This document shows positions 8,853 through 17,978 of a stretch of DNA of 64,000 nt, one piece after another. The position numbers and the translations under genes are program-made. The DNA comes from Kribbella aluminosa (lineage in GTDB: Bacteria; Actinomycetota; Actinomycetes; Propionibacteriales; Kribbellaceae), in contig NZ_JAGINT010000001.1 of NCBI RefSeq assembly GCF_017876295.1, forward strand, positions 3,596,001-3,660,000, given 5' to 3'. Position 1 is the stretch's first letter, and each line of letters starts with the position of its first letter. The notes under the pieces were generated by a model, which saw only the letters and a list, made by a program, of their open reading frames with translations, was not told the DNA's origin and did not search any database.

Positions 8853-10824
8853 TCCGGGTGAGCCGGCCGTCGGCGGAGACGCGGACGGTGGTCTTGTGGG
8901 TGCCGACGGTGAGGTCGACGAAGAACATGCCGGCGGTGGTGCGGGTTGTGTAGGTGACTGTTTCGGTGGGGGCGGTGGGGACGATCGCGGAGAGGATCGT
9001 CGCCTCGTTGCCGGTGCGGTCGAACTTGACGACCGGGGCCGACTCGCGGTGGAAGATGTCGGGGTAGTACCAGCCCTGGACCGGGTCCTGCTGGCCCTCG
9101 ACGACCGTGATCCCGTCCTTGGCGGGTTGTTGCTGGTACGGGATCTGGAGCAGGTAGGTCTTGGCGCCCGGGGCGGTGGCGACGGCCGTGGTGGGGGACT
9201 GGACGGTCACCTTCTGGCCGGGTGCGAGATGCCAGAGGGTTTCGTAGCGCTGGTTGTCCGTCGCCTGGCCGCGGTCGAGGGTGATGATCAGGTCTGGGTC
9301 CTTCAGCACCAGTACGTCGCGCTTTCGGGTCATGCCCGGGGCCGGTGAGTCGGCGAGCGAGTACGACTCCCAGGTCGGCGTGATCGAGGCGCGGACCAGT
9401 TGTGTGTCGACCGACGCGGTGTCCGCCGACGGGATCGTCATCACGTTGTGCGCGGCCTGGCTCTTCGACCAGGCCTGCCACTTGTCGAGCTGGTAGCCGG
9501 AGTGGCCCGGATCGATCAGTACATCGCGGCCGTGGGACGAGTACGTGATCGACATGTGGTCGTCGTGACCGTGCAGCGTGCGCGCCGCGCCGTACCGGAT
9601 GCTGTACGTCGACTCCTGCGCGAACGGGCGCGTCTCGCCCCAGCCGGTCCGCCCGAACACGTACCCGGCGTCGTACGCCGCGACGCGCTTCGCCGGTCGT
9701 GTCCCGTGCTTCCCGAGCGAGGCGACGTAGTCCAGCGCCGTACCGGCCGCGCCCGTCGGTTTCTGCTTCACGGCGTCCCCGACCTGCTGGAGTTCGCCGG
9801 TGGACTTGGTCGCCAGGGCCAGCCATTCGGACAGTGCGGCGCGGCGCTGATCGATGACCGTGCCGGGATCGGAGCCGCAGCGTTGCAGCGCGGTCGTGGC
9901 GCGGCCCCAGAGCAGGTAGTTGAACATCGCGTACCCGACGGACTGCTCGTTCGTCGAGCCCTGCGGGTCGATCGCGGTGGTGATCGCCTGCGTCAGCCGG
10001 TCGACCGCGAGCTGCTTCAGCTCCGGCCGCTTGAGCGTGCAGCCGACGCCGAACAGCGCGACGCTCTCGTCGGTGCCGTGGTTGGACTGACCGCTCCAGT
10101 TCACGATCATGAACTGCGCATGGTCGACGAGCGACTTGTCCAGCCACGCGTACTGCGTCGGCAGTTTGCTGACGTGCAGCCCGCTGAGGACGGCCTGGCG
10201 CGCGCACAGCAGGACGTTGGTGCGGTGCATCGTCGCCTCCCAGGCGCCGACGTCGCCCTTCCAGCTGTACGGGTTGTCCTGGACCCAGTCGTGGATGATC
10301 GCCATCACATGGGTGAGCGCCGTACGGTCGCCGCTCCCGCCGGCCGCGATGCCCTTGCCGAGCCAGCGCAGCGAGTGCAACCACATGTACCAGCTGGGTT
10401 TCTTGTACGGGTCGGCGCGCCAGTTGATGTTGCCGGTGCCGTTGCCGACCTTGTACGGCGGGTCGTCGCCCCACTGGAACGTGTCGTTCAGCAGCATCGG
10501 GAGTGGGACGTTGGAGTCGATGCCGCTGTAGCCCGGGCACTCGTAGGTGCCCGTGTTCGCGACCGGGGTGGACGGCGGGGGAGAGGCCGGGGTGTCGACG
10601 CCCGGGAGCGGCTCGTCGGTGGAGTCCGGGAGGGTTGGGGTCGGCTGCGGGGGCTTGGGCGGAGTGCTGGGCGTGGGCGAGCCGCCGGCCGATGCCGTCG
10701 TACTGCGGTCGCGGACGCCCGGCATCAGCACGAACACGGCGCCGGCGAACGCGACGCCACAGACCAGCACGCAGGCAAGCGTCAGCGCGACGGTTCTCCC
10801 CACCCGCCTCGTCCGCTGCGCCAC
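8845..10824 (-). CDS. heparinase II/III-like secreted or membrane-anchored protein
   Basis: A 659-residue protein with one N-terminal hydrophobic segment (about residues 12-33) and a Pro/Thr-rich linker (about 45-90), so it is exported or anchored. An alpha/alpha-toroid region follows, then a beta-sandwich beginning at HGHDDHMSITYSSHGRDVLI, the heparinase II/III-like pattern (HxHxD ... DPGxxxY). Members are polysaccharide lyases for uronic-acid polymers such as alginate or heparin; the substrate here is not evident. The start is GTG 10824 with GGGAGG before it. It may form an operon with the MFS exporter upstream, 24 bp away. Confidence 0.75.
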   Translation of the reverse strand: MAQRTRRVGRTVALTLACVLVCGVAFAGAVFVLMPGVRDRSTTASAGGSPTPSTPPKPPQPTPTLPDSTDEPLPGVDTPASPPPSTPVANTGTYECPGYSGIDSNVPLPMLLNDTFQWGDDPPYKVGNGTGNINWRADPYKKPSWYMWLHSLRWLGKGIAAGGSGDRTALTHVMAIIHDWVQDNPYSWKGDVGAWEATMHRTNVLLCARQAVLSGLHVSKLPTQYAWLDKSLVDHAQFMIVNWSGQSNHGTDESVALFGVGCTLKRPELKQLAVDRLTQAITTAIDPQGSTNEQSVGYAMFNYLLWGRATTALQRCGSDPGTVIDQRRAALSEWLALATKSTGELQQVGDAVKQKPTGAAGTALDYVASLGKHGTRPAKRVAAYDAGYVFGRTGWGETRPFAQESTYSIRYGAARTLHGHDDHMSITYSSHGRDVLIDPGHSGYQLDKWQAWSKSQAAHNVMTIPSADTASVDTQLVRASITPTWESYSLADSPAPGMTRKRDVLVLKDPDLIITLDRGQATDNQRYETLWHLAPGQKVTVQSPTTAVATAPGAKTYLLQIPYQQQPAKDGITVVEGQQDPVQGWYYPDIFHRESAPVVKFDRTGNEATILSAIVPTAPTETVTYTTRTTAGMFFVDLTVGTHKTTVRVSADGRLTRIS

Positions 10825-10848
10825 TCGCCTCCCTCTCCCACCCGAAAG

Positions 10849-12213
10849 CTACCTGATGGCCGGGCGAACGAGTACCGGCCTACGGCGACCGAGCGCGGTC
10901 ACGCCCAACCCGGCGAGACTCGCCCCGGCCGCCACGATCGCGCACGTCACGAACCCGCTACCGAGATCGTGCGCCGTACCGAGCAGCGGCCCGAACGTCG
11001 CCACCCCGATCGCCCCGCCGATCTGCCGCGACGTGTTGAACGCCGCCGACGCCGCACCGTGCAAGGCCGGCTCGACCGCGGCGATCGACTGTGCCGTCAT
11101 CGTCGGCACCAGCAGCCCCGAGCTGAACCCGATCGGCACCAGCGCCAGCACCATCGGCCACACCATCGACGAGGTACTCGCCCAGGCGAGCGCCAGCATC
11201 GCGACGGTGATCACCGCCTGCCCGATCGCGAGGACCGCGGGACGCCCGAGCCGCCGGGCGAGCGGCGCTGAGCCGATGTTCGCGATCGAGATCAGCCCGG
11301 TCAACGGCAGGAACAGCAACCCGGTGACCAACGCGCTGAGGTGCCGCCCTTGCTGGAGCAGCAGACTCATCGAGAAAAGCACGCCGTAGAAGGCGAAATT
11401 GAGCAGCAACCCCTGGATCGCGGCGGCCGCGAACCCGCGATCGGCGTACAGCCGCGGCGGCAGCAACGGCACCCGGACCGATCGCTCGACCACGACGAAC
11501 CCCACCAGCCCGGCGACCGCCAGCACTGCCGCGACCAGGATCGCCGGATCGAGCCACCCCCGCGCCGGCGCCTCGATCAACGTGAACACCAGCCCACCGA
11601 TGAACACCGTCGCCGTCCCCATCCCGGCCCAATCGAGCCGCCGAGATCGCCTGACGACGGCCGGCATCGTCCGCCAGGCCCAGATCGCCGCCGGGATGCC
11701 GATCGCCACGTTGACCGCGAACACCGCCCGCCAGTTCGCGAGCGCGACCAGGCCGCCGCCGAGCAGCGGACCGGCCGCCATCCCGGCGCCGCCCGCCGCG
11801 GCCCACCAGCTGACCAGCCGGTGCCGTGTGTGTTCGTCGGTCGCGGACGCCGTCGCGAGGACGAGCGCGCTCGGTAGCAACAGGGCCGATCCGGCGCCCT
11901 GCACGAGCCGCGCGAGATTCAGCATCAGCATCGAGCCGGCCACCGCGCAGACCGCCGACGACAGCGTGAAGACCAGCAGTCCGGTGAGGAACGCACGCTT
12001 CGCGCCGAGGGTGTCGGCGATCGCGCCGGCACCGAGCATCAGCGCGGCGAACGACAGCGTGTACGCGTTCAGCGACCACTCCAGCTCGGCGCGGGACGCG
12101 TTCAGGTGGGTGGCGAGTTCGGCGAGTGTGACGTTCACGATCGTGCTGTCGACGAAGACCATGAACGAGGCGATCAGCGCGAGCGCGACCACCGACCGGC
12201 GAGGTTGGGGCAT
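10849..12213 (-). CDS. MFS transporter, DHA2/EmrB-QacA-like
   Basis: A 454-residue major facilitator with about 14 hydrophobic segments. DSTIVNVTLAELATHL (about residues 17-32) is the motif D1-type first-helix sequence of drug exporters, followed by WSLNAYTLSFAALMLGAGAI and LARLVQGAGSALLLPSALVL. It likely exports a drug or metabolite. I placed the start at ATG 12213 because a near-perfect 24-bp palindrome (12231-12254) would otherwise lie inside the coding region of the longer frame. Confidence 0.87.
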   Translation of the reverse strand: MPQPRRSVVALALIASFMVFVDSTIVNVTLAELATHLNASRAELEWSLNAYTLSFAALMLGAGAIADTLGAKRAFLTGLLVFTLSSAVCAVAGSMLMLNLARLVQGAGSALLLPSALVLATASATDEHTRHRLVSWWAAAGGAGMAAGPLLGGGLVALANWRAVFAVNVAIGIPAAIWAWRTMPAVVRRSRRLDWAGMGTATVFIGGLVFTLIEAPARGWLDPAILVAAVLAVAGLVGFVVVERSVRVPLLPPRLYADRGFAAAAIQGLLLNFAFYGVLFSMSLLLQQGRHLSALVTGLLFLPLTGLISIANIGSAPLARRLGRPAVLAIGQAVITVAMLALAWASTSSMVWPMVLALVPIGFSSGLLVPTMTAQSIAAVEPALHGAASAAFNTSRQIGGAIGVATFGPLLGTAHDLGSGFVTCAIVAAGASLAGLGVTALGRRRPVLVRPAIR

Positions 12214-12230
12214 GGCACCGAGCCTACGAC

Positions 12231-12254
12231 ATTGTTTGATGTACGTCGAACAAT
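12231..12254. promoter_or_regulatory. operator-like palindrome upstream of MFS gene
   Basis: The arms ATTGTTTGA and TCGAACAAT flank the 6-bp centre TGTACG; eight of nine arm positions pair. It lies 18 bp upstream of the MFS start, where a TetR- or MarR-type repressor would act. No regulator gene is adjacent. Confidence 0.6.
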
Positions 12255-12272
12255 ATCCCATCGGGTGGACCG

Positions 12273-12330
12273 TTGACCTCCGCCTGTGCGCTGGCTACGG
12301 TGTTCGAACCGTATCTCGGAAATCGATTTC
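12273..12330 (+). promoter_or_regulatory. promoter and LacI-like operator of the GH116-like gene
   Basis: TTGACC (12273-12278), 17-bp spacer, TACGGT (12296-12301) is a good sigma70-type promoter. The perfect palindrome GAAATCGATTTC (12319-12330) follows just past the expected start site, and the gene's RBS AAGGAG is at 12348. The palindrome resembles LacI-family operators. Its core AATCGATT also occurs at 22712-22719 in front of the ROK kinase/transport operon, which hints at shared control. Confidence 0.6.
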
Positions 12331-12360
12331 TCCCGCCTCCGCCCGTCAAGGAGAACCCGA

Positions 12361-15300
12361 ATGACCGCATCTGACGCCCCGGCCGGCTGTGCGAACCGGT
12401 CCTGTGCCGGCGACTGTCCCCGCGCCCAGCTGAGCCGCCGTACGTTCATCGCCCTCGGCGCCACCGCGGTCGGCGCGCTCGCCGTACCGGCGCAGGCCCT
12501 GGCGGCTCCGCCGAAGCCCGATCCGAAGGTGTTGTTCGACCGCGGTACGCCGACGTCGTACACAGGTGCCGCCCTGCAGCGGATCGGGATGCCGGTCGGC
12601 GGCGGAACGACCGGCCAGGTGTACCTGTCCGGTGACGGGCGGCTGTGGGCGTGGGACGTCTTCAACCCGACGTCGTTCCCGCTCGGCGGCGCGGACTTCT
12701 CCGGGCACCACTACGCGTTCCCGTTGTCCGCCGACGATCCGGGGGCGTCGCAGTTCGGCCAGGGGTTCGCGCTGCGGACGACGACCCGCGGCCGGACGAC
12801 GAGCCGCACGGTGGACGCGGCCGGGTTCAAGGACGTCCGCTTCACCGGGTCGTACCCGATCGGCCGGGTCGCGTACGCCGACGCGGAGAGCCCGGTGAGC
12901 GTGCAGCTGGAGGCGTTCTCGCCGTTCGTCCCGCTGGCCACGCTGGACTCCACGCTGCCGACGACCATCATGTCGTTCACCTTGCGGAACACGTCCTCGG
13001 CGGCGGTTCGGGCGACTCTGCTCGGGTACGCCGAGAACCCGGTGTGCATCGACAGCCGGATGCGTCAGCCGACGACGCTGCAAGCGCGGGCGTTCAAGGG
13101 CGGCGTGCAGTTCGGCGCTGTCGACGATCTGGGCGCGGAGCAGGGCGACATCCTGTTCGAGGATTGGGAGAAGGACACGTTCGACGGCTGGACCGTGAGC
13201 GGCGACGCCTTCGGCGCGGGCCCGGTGCGGCCGCTCGACGTACCGGACCTGATGAAGCGGTTCGGCGATCTGAACGTGTCGGACACCCGGTTCGTCACGT
13301 CGTACGACTTCCGCGGCGGCAAGTACGACGGTGCGGTCGGCACGCTGACCAGCCGCGACTTCACGATCGAGCGCCGGTACGTCGCTGTCAGCCTGAGTGG
13401 TGGCCGGCACCCCGGGGAGACGTGCGTGAACGTGGTCGTCGACGGTCAGGTGGTGGCGACCGCGACCGGTGACGAGAGCGAGCCGCTGGTCGCGCAGATG
13501 CTGGACGTCGGGGCGTACGCCGGCCGGACTGCACACATTGAGATTGTTGACAATCACACGGGCGCCTGGGGTCACCTCAGCTGCGACGCGATCGTGTTCA
13601 CGGACCGCCCGGACATCCTCTTCGAGACCTGGGACAAGCCGACGTACGACGGGTGGACGGTCGCCGGCGACGCCTTCGGTGCCGGCCCGGTGACCGCGGC
13701 CGAGACGCCTGACGGCTTCCGCCGCGCGTTCGGCGTCCGCACCGAGCTGAACGTGAGCGGGCGGTTCGTCACGTCGTACAACTTCCGCGGGACCGGCGAT
13801 CCCGACCACTTCACGGGTTCACTGACCAGCCGCGAGTTCACGGTCGAGCGCCGGTTCGTGACCGCGTGGGTCGGCGGCGGCAGTCATCGGGGGGAGACCT
13901 GCCTGAACGTCGTGGTCGACGGCACGGTGGTGGCGTCCGCGACCGGGACCGACATCGAGCCGCTGACCGCGGTGTCGATGGACGTCGGGAAGTACGCCGG
14001 TAGGAATGCACACATTCAGATTGTCGACAACAACCCCGGCGGCTGGGGCCACGTGAACGTGGACCGGATCCTGTTCAGCGACCGCCCGATCCGCCGGCAG
14101 TCGGTGCCGGAGCGACCGGACGGCGGCACCTTCGCGTTGGCCGCGCTGACGCCGGGTGCTGTGGTCCGCCCGTCGATCGTCGACTGGTCGACGACCGACG
14201 CGCTGTTCGACTCGGCTGCCGGTCCCGCGGACTCGGACGGCCCGCAGGCCGGGACCGTCGCTGTCACGGTGACGCTGCCGCCGGGCGCTTCGCGGACCGT
14301 CCAGTTCGCGTACGGCTGGTTCTTCCCGAACCCGCAACGCGACTTGTTCGCCGAACTCGTTGGCGCATCGACCTTCCGCCGGCACTACGCCACCCGGTTC
14401 GGCTCGGCCCGCGACGTCGTCGAGTACGTCGGTCGCGAGGCCGCGCGGCTCGAGCGCGACACGAAGCTGTGGGTGCAGACCTGGTACGACGACTCGTCGC
14501 TGCCGCACTGGTTCCTGGAGCGGACACTGGCGACGGCGTCCACGATCGCGACCAGCACCTGTTACCGCTGGGACGACGGCCGCTTCTACGCGTGGGAGGG
14601 CACGTACTGCTGCGCGGGCACCTGCGAACACGTCTGGAACTACGCGCAGGCGATCGGCCGGCTGTTCCCCGATCTCGAACGCGACACCCGCGAACGCGTC
14701 GACCTCGGCATCGCGTTCCGGCCGACCGGCGAGATCGGCAACCGTGGTGAGTCCGGCGACGCGTCGAGCTCGTTCGCGGACGGCCAGACCGGCACGATCC
14801 TGCGCATCTATCGCGAACACCAGATGAGCAAGGACCTGTCGTTCCTGCAGCGCGTCTGGCCGCGGGTCCGGACCGCGGTCGAGTTCCTCGTCACGCACCG
14901 GGACGGCCCGGACGAGGACGGCATCTTCCGCGGCAGCCAGTGGAACACCCTCGACACCGAGTGGTTCGGCGAGGTGCCGTGGATCAGCGGCCTGTACGTC
15001 GCCGCGCTCCGGGCCGCCGCCGCGATGGCGACCGACGTCGGCGACACGGCCAACGCGACGCGCTACCGGACGATCGCCGATCGCGGGTCGGCGTACCTCG
15101 CCGGGCACCTGTGGAACGACCAGTACGGGTACTACGTGCAGAAGGTCGACCTCGCCCACCCGACGGCGGAGAACAGCAACCGCGGGCTGTTCGTCGACCA
15201 GATGTACGGCCAGACGTACGCATCGCAACTCGGCCTGCCGCGCGTGTTCCCGGAGGACCAGGCCCGGACCGCTCTGTCGAAGCTGTACGGGTCGAACTTC

Positions 15301-15972
15301 CGCGCCGCGCCCGGTACGTACCACCCGCCGGGGATCGGCGCCGGCCGGGTCTACACGACCGGCGACGAGAGCGGCGTACTGATGGCGACCTGGCCGCACG
15401 GCGGCTCGGACGAGACCCGCGGGCTGATGTACTTCAACGAGGTGTGGACCGGGCAGGAGTACCAGTTCGCCGCGCACCTGTTCGCCGAGGGTATGGCCGA
15501 CGAGGGCCTGGCGGTCACGCGCGCCATGTACGACCGGTACTCCGCCACGAAACGCAACCCCTACAACGAGATCGAGGCCAGCGACCACTACGCCCGCGCG
15601 ATGATGGGGTACGGCGTCTACCTCGCCGCCTGCGGTTACGAGTACCACGGTCCCCGCGGCCACCTCGGGTTCGCCCCACGCATCCACCCGGAGAACTTCC
15701 GTAGCGCCTTCACCACCGCCGAGGGCTGGGGCCTCTACACCCAACGCCGCACACAGAAGTCCCTCACCGCCACCATCGACGTCCGCTACGGCCGACTGAA
15801 CGTCACCACCCTGTCCTTCGAGACCACCGCCCCGGCGCGCCAGGTCGAGGTCCACGCCGGTTCCCAGCGCCTCCGCGCGACCGTAGTTGCTAACGGCAAC
15901 CGGTCCGTCGTGACGCTGGTCAAGCCGCAGCTGATCACCCCGGGATGCCACCTGGGCGTGGTCCTTGGTTGA
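12361..15972 (+). CDS. secreted GH116-like (GBA2-type) glycoside hydrolase with duplicated inserted modules
   Basis: A 1203-residue exported protein starting at ATG 12361 after AAGGAGA. A Tat signal is present (SRRTFIALGATAVG, then AQALA). The N-terminal beta domain starts with IGMPVGGGTTGQVYLSGDG, as in GBA2-type glucosylceramidases and beta-glucosidases. The C-terminal alpha/alpha barrel runs from about residue 680 and includes WNTLDTEWFGEVPWISGLY and WTGQEYQFAAHLFAEG, the GH116 catalytic-domain pattern. Between them, nucleotides 13147-14091 encode two tandem modules of about 155 residues that are close copies of each other. Nearby are a sugar kinase and peptide/oligosaccharide-type ABC genes, so the enzyme probably releases sugar for uptake; the linkage is unknown. 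Confidence 0.78.
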   Translation: MTASDAPAGCANRSCAGDCPRAQLSRRTFIALGATAVGALAVPAQALAAPPKPDPKVLFDRGTPTSYTGAALQRIGMPVGGGTTGQVYLSGDGRLWAWDVFNPTSFPLGGADFSGHHYAFPLSADDPGASQFGQGFALRTTTRGRTTSRTVDAAGFKDVRFTGSYPIGRVAYADAESPVSVQLEAFSPFVPLATLDSTLPTTIMSFTLRNTSSAAVRATLLGYAENPVCIDSRMRQPTTLQARAFKGGVQFGAVDDLGAEQGDILFEDWEKDTFDGWTVSGDAFGAGPVRPLDVPDLMKRFGDLNVSDTRFVTSYDFRGGKYDGAVGTLTSRDFTIERRYVAVSLSGGRHPGETCVNVVVDGQVVATATGDESEPLVAQMLDVGAYAGRTAHIEIVDNHTGAWGHLSCDAIVFTDRPDILFETWDKPTYDGWTVAGDAFGAGPVTAAETPDGFRRAFGVRTELNVSGRFVTSYNFRGTGDPDHFTGSLTSREFTVERRFVTAWVGGGSHRGETCLNVVVDGTVVASATGTDIEPLTAVSMDVGKYAGRNAHIQIVDNNPGGWGHVNVDRILFSDRPIRRQSVPERPDGGTFALAALTPGAVVRPSIVDWSTTDALFDSAAGPADSDGPQAGTVAVTVTLPPGASRTVQFAYGWFFPNPQRDLFAELVGASTFRRHYATRFGSARDVVEYVGREAARLERDTKLWVQTWYDDSSLPHWFLERTLATASTIATSTCYRWDDGRFYAWEGTYCCAGTCEHVWNYAQAIGRLFPDLERDTRERVDLGIAFRPTGEIGNRGESGDASSSFADGQTGTILRIYREHQMSKDLSFLQRVWPRVRTAVEFLVTHRDGPDEDGIFRGSQWNTLDTEWFGEVPWISGLYVAALRAAAAMATDVGDTANATRYRTIADRGSAYLAGHLWNDQYGYYVQKVDLAHPTAENSNRGLFVDQMYGQTYASQLGLPRVFPEDQARTALSKLYGSNFRAAPGTYHPPGIGAGRVYTTGDESGVLMATWPHGGSDETRGLMYFNEVWTGQEYQFAAHLFAEGMADEGLAVTRAMYDRYSATKRNPYNEIEASDHYARAMMGYGVYLAACGYEYHGPRGHLGFAPRIHPENFRSAFTTAEGWGLYTQRRTQKSLTATIDVRYGRLNVTTLSFETTAPARQVEVHAGSQRLRATVVANGNRSVVTLVKPQLITPGCHLGVVLG
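13147..14091 (+). repeat. tandem duplicated module inside the GH116-like gene
   Basis: Two adjacent copies of about 465 bp, from 13147 and from 13612. Both encode DILFExW, then TVxGDAFGAGPV, RFVTSYxFRG, SREF/SRDFT, GETCxNVVVDG, and end in HIxIVDN with GWGH or AWGH. They look like carbohydrate-binding beta-sandwich domains and interrupt the N-terminal domain of the enzyme. Confidence 0.8.
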
Positions 15973-15978
15973 CCCCCA

Positions 15979-16010
15979 CCCGCCGCCGGTACAGGGGAGT
16001 CGGCGGCGGG
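15979..16010. terminator. bidirectional terminator hairpin
   Basis: CCCGCCGCCG and CGGCGGCGGG pair perfectly around a 12-nt loop between two convergent genes. There is no T-run, as is common in actinomycetes. Confidence 0.65.
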
Positions 16011-16020
16011 CAGGGGCCGG

Positions 16021-17004
16021 TCAGCTGCCGATGTCCGGCTCGGCGACGTGGCAGGCGGCTTGGTGGTTCTCGCCCAGGGTGCGAAGGACCGGGGTGACCG
16101 AGTGGCACTTGTCGATGGCGAGCGGGCAGCGCCAGCGGAAGCGGCAGCCCGGCGTGGGGTCGATGACCTTCGGCGGTTCGCCGGTGTCGCTTTCGAGGCC
16201 TGCGGCGAGCGGGGCCCGGGGGTCGGGGACCGCGCCCAGCAACAGGTCGGTGTACGGGTGCTTGGGGTTCTGCAGCACCGACTCCGCGGGACCGGACTCG
16301 ACGATATGGCCGGCGTACATGATCATCAGCCGGTCGGCGACGTACCGGGCGCTGGCGATGTCGTGGGTGATGTAGAGGAACGAGACGCCTTGCGACTCAC
16401 GCAGCTCGGCCATCAGGTTCAGCAGCCCGATCCGGATCGAGACGTCGAGCATCGACACCGGCTCGTCGGCGAGGATCAGTTTCGGCTTGTGCGCCAGCGC
16501 CTGGGCGAACCCGATCCGTTGCCGCTGGCCACCACTCAGCTCGTACGGGAACCGGTTCATGATGTCGCCGGCCGGTGTCAGCCCGACCGCCTCGATCACC
16601 CGCTCCGCCTCGGCGTACCGCTGCTGCCGGTCGAGCTCCGGCCGGTGCAGCTTCAGCGACCGCAGTACGCCGTGCGACACCCGGAAGGCAGGGTTCAGCG
16701 AGCTGAACGGGTCCTGGAACACCATCGGTACGTCGCCCCGGTAGGACAACTGGTCCTTCCGGGAGCGGAACGTCGACATCGCGCGGCCCTGGTACAAGAC
16801 GTCCCCGCTGGTCGGCTTGTACACGCCCGCGAGCAGCCGCGCGATCGTACTCTTCCCGCTGCCGCTCTCCCCGGCGAGCGCGACGATCTCCTGCCGCCCG
16901 ATCGAGAAGCTCACCTCGTCGACCGCGTGCAACAACTGCGGCGAGAACCCGCGCCCGACCCGGAAGTGCCGGGTCAGCTCCTTTGCCTCGAGCAACGGCG
17001 TCAT
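16021..17004 (-). CDS. oligopeptide-type ABC transporter ATP-binding protein (DppF/OppF-like)
   Basis: A 327-residue ATPase, last gene of the transport operon. Walker A is GESGSGKST (residues 45-53), the signature is LSGGQRQR, and Walker B ends in LILADEPVSMLD. The C-terminus has the Opp/Dpp-specific cysteine-rich segment CRFRWRCPLAIDKC. It pairs with the DppD-like ATPase encoded just upstream (ATGA overlap). This family also imports beta-glucoside, cellobiose and xylo-oligosaccharides in actinomycetes, which fits the sugar kinase and hydrolase nearby better than peptides do; that is inference. Confidence 0.9.
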   Translation of the reverse strand: MTPLLEAKELTRHFRVGRGFSPQLLHAVDEVSFSIGRQEIVALAGESGSGKSTIARLLAGVYKPTSGDVLYQGRAMSTFRSRKDQLSYRGDVPMVFQDPFSSLNPAFRVSHGVLRSLKLHRPELDRQQRYAEAERVIEAVGLTPAGDIMNRFPYELSGGQRQRIGFAQALAHKPKLILADEPVSMLDVSIRIGLLNLMAELRESQGVSFLYITHDIASARYVADRLMIMYAGHIVESGPAESVLQNPKHPYTDLLLGAVPDPRAPLAAGLESDTGEPPKVIDPTPGCRFRWRCPLAIDKCHSVTPVLRTLGENHQAACHVAEPDIGS

Positions 17005-17978
17005 GACACCTCCCGCTCGGACTGGACGGCCGGCGCGTGCAGCAGGCAGCGAGCCTGTACGGCGCCCACCTGGTACAGCTCGGGCTCGATCTTAGGGCAG
17101 TCCTCGAACGCCTTCGGGCAGCGCGGCTGGAACCGGCACCCACTGGGCGGGTTGGCCAGGTCCGGCGGCGCGCCCGGGATCCCGGTCAACGGTACCTTCG
17201 GCCCGCGGATCGACGGGAACGCGTCCAGCAGCCCTGCGCTGTAAGGATGTTCCGGATGGTCGAACACCGCGCGGGTGTCGCCGAACTCGACGACCTGCCC
17301 GGCGTACATCACCACCAGCTTGTCCGAGAAGTGACTCACCAGCGACATGTCGTGGGTGACGAAGATGACCGCGAACCCGAGCTTCTTCTGCAGCTCCTTG
17401 ATCTGCACCATCAGCGACCGTTGCGCGACCACGTCCAGCGCGGACGTCGGCTCGTCCATGATGATCAGGTCCGGGGTGAACAGCAGCGCCATCGCGATCA
17501 TCGCCCGCTGCCGCATCCCGCCGCTCAGCTGGTGCGGGTAGCTCTTCAGGTGGATCGGGTCGATGCCGACCAGCCGTAGCACCTCGGCCGGCCGGTCGTC
17601 GGCGACCGGCTCGTCGTGCGCCATGATCGTGTCCCGGAACTGCGCGCCGATGCTCAGCACCGGGTTCAGCGCGTTCATCGCGCTCTGCATCACCACCGAG
17701 AAGTCCCGCCAGCGCATCGCGGCCAGCTGCTTCTCGTGCATCGTGACCAGGTTCTGCCCGTTGAACCGCACGCTGCCGCCGGTGATCGCGGCCGGCGACG
17801 ACAGCAGGTGCGCGATCGCGAACAGCAGCGTCGACTTGCCGCAGCCGGACTCGCCGACCACCCCGACGAACTCGCCGGCGTGCACGTCGAGGTCCACGTG
17901 GTCGACCGCGACCACCGGACGTGACCCGGTGTCGTACTCGACGGTGAGGTCGCGGACCTCAAGAAGCTGATCTGGCAC
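17001..17978 (-). CDS. oligopeptide-type ABC transporter ATP-binding protein (DppD/OppD-like)
   Basis: A 325-residue ATPase with Walker A GESGCGKST (about residues 42-50), signature LSGGMRQRAM and Walker B LIIMDEPTSALD. The C-terminal motif CRFQPRCPKAFEDC is the family's cysteine-rich tail. It overlaps the permease gene upstream by 20 bp and the DppF-like gene downstream by 4 bp, indicating coupled translation. Confidence 0.9.
   Translation of the reverse strand: MPDQLLEVRDLTVEYDTGSRPVVAVDHVDLDVHAGEFVGVVGESGCGKSTLLFAIAHLLSSPAAITGGSVRFNGQNLVTMHEKQLAAMRWRDFSVVMQSAMNALNPVLSIGAQFRDTIMAHDEPVADDRPAEVLRLVGIDPIHLKSYPHQLSGGMRQRAMIAMALLFTPDLIIMDEPTSALDVVAQRSLMVQIKELQKKLGFAVIFVTHDMSLVSHFSDKLVVMYAGQVVEFGDTRAVFDHPEHPYSAGLLDAFPSIRGPKVPLTGIPGAPPDLANPPSGCRFQPRCPKAFEDCPKIEPELYQVGAVQARCLLHAPAVQSEREVS

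Noticed and set aside
9400..11271. Very long plus-strand frame opposite the heparinase-like and MFS genes
   Set aside because: Arg/Ala-rich translation without motifs, antisense to two well-supported genes.
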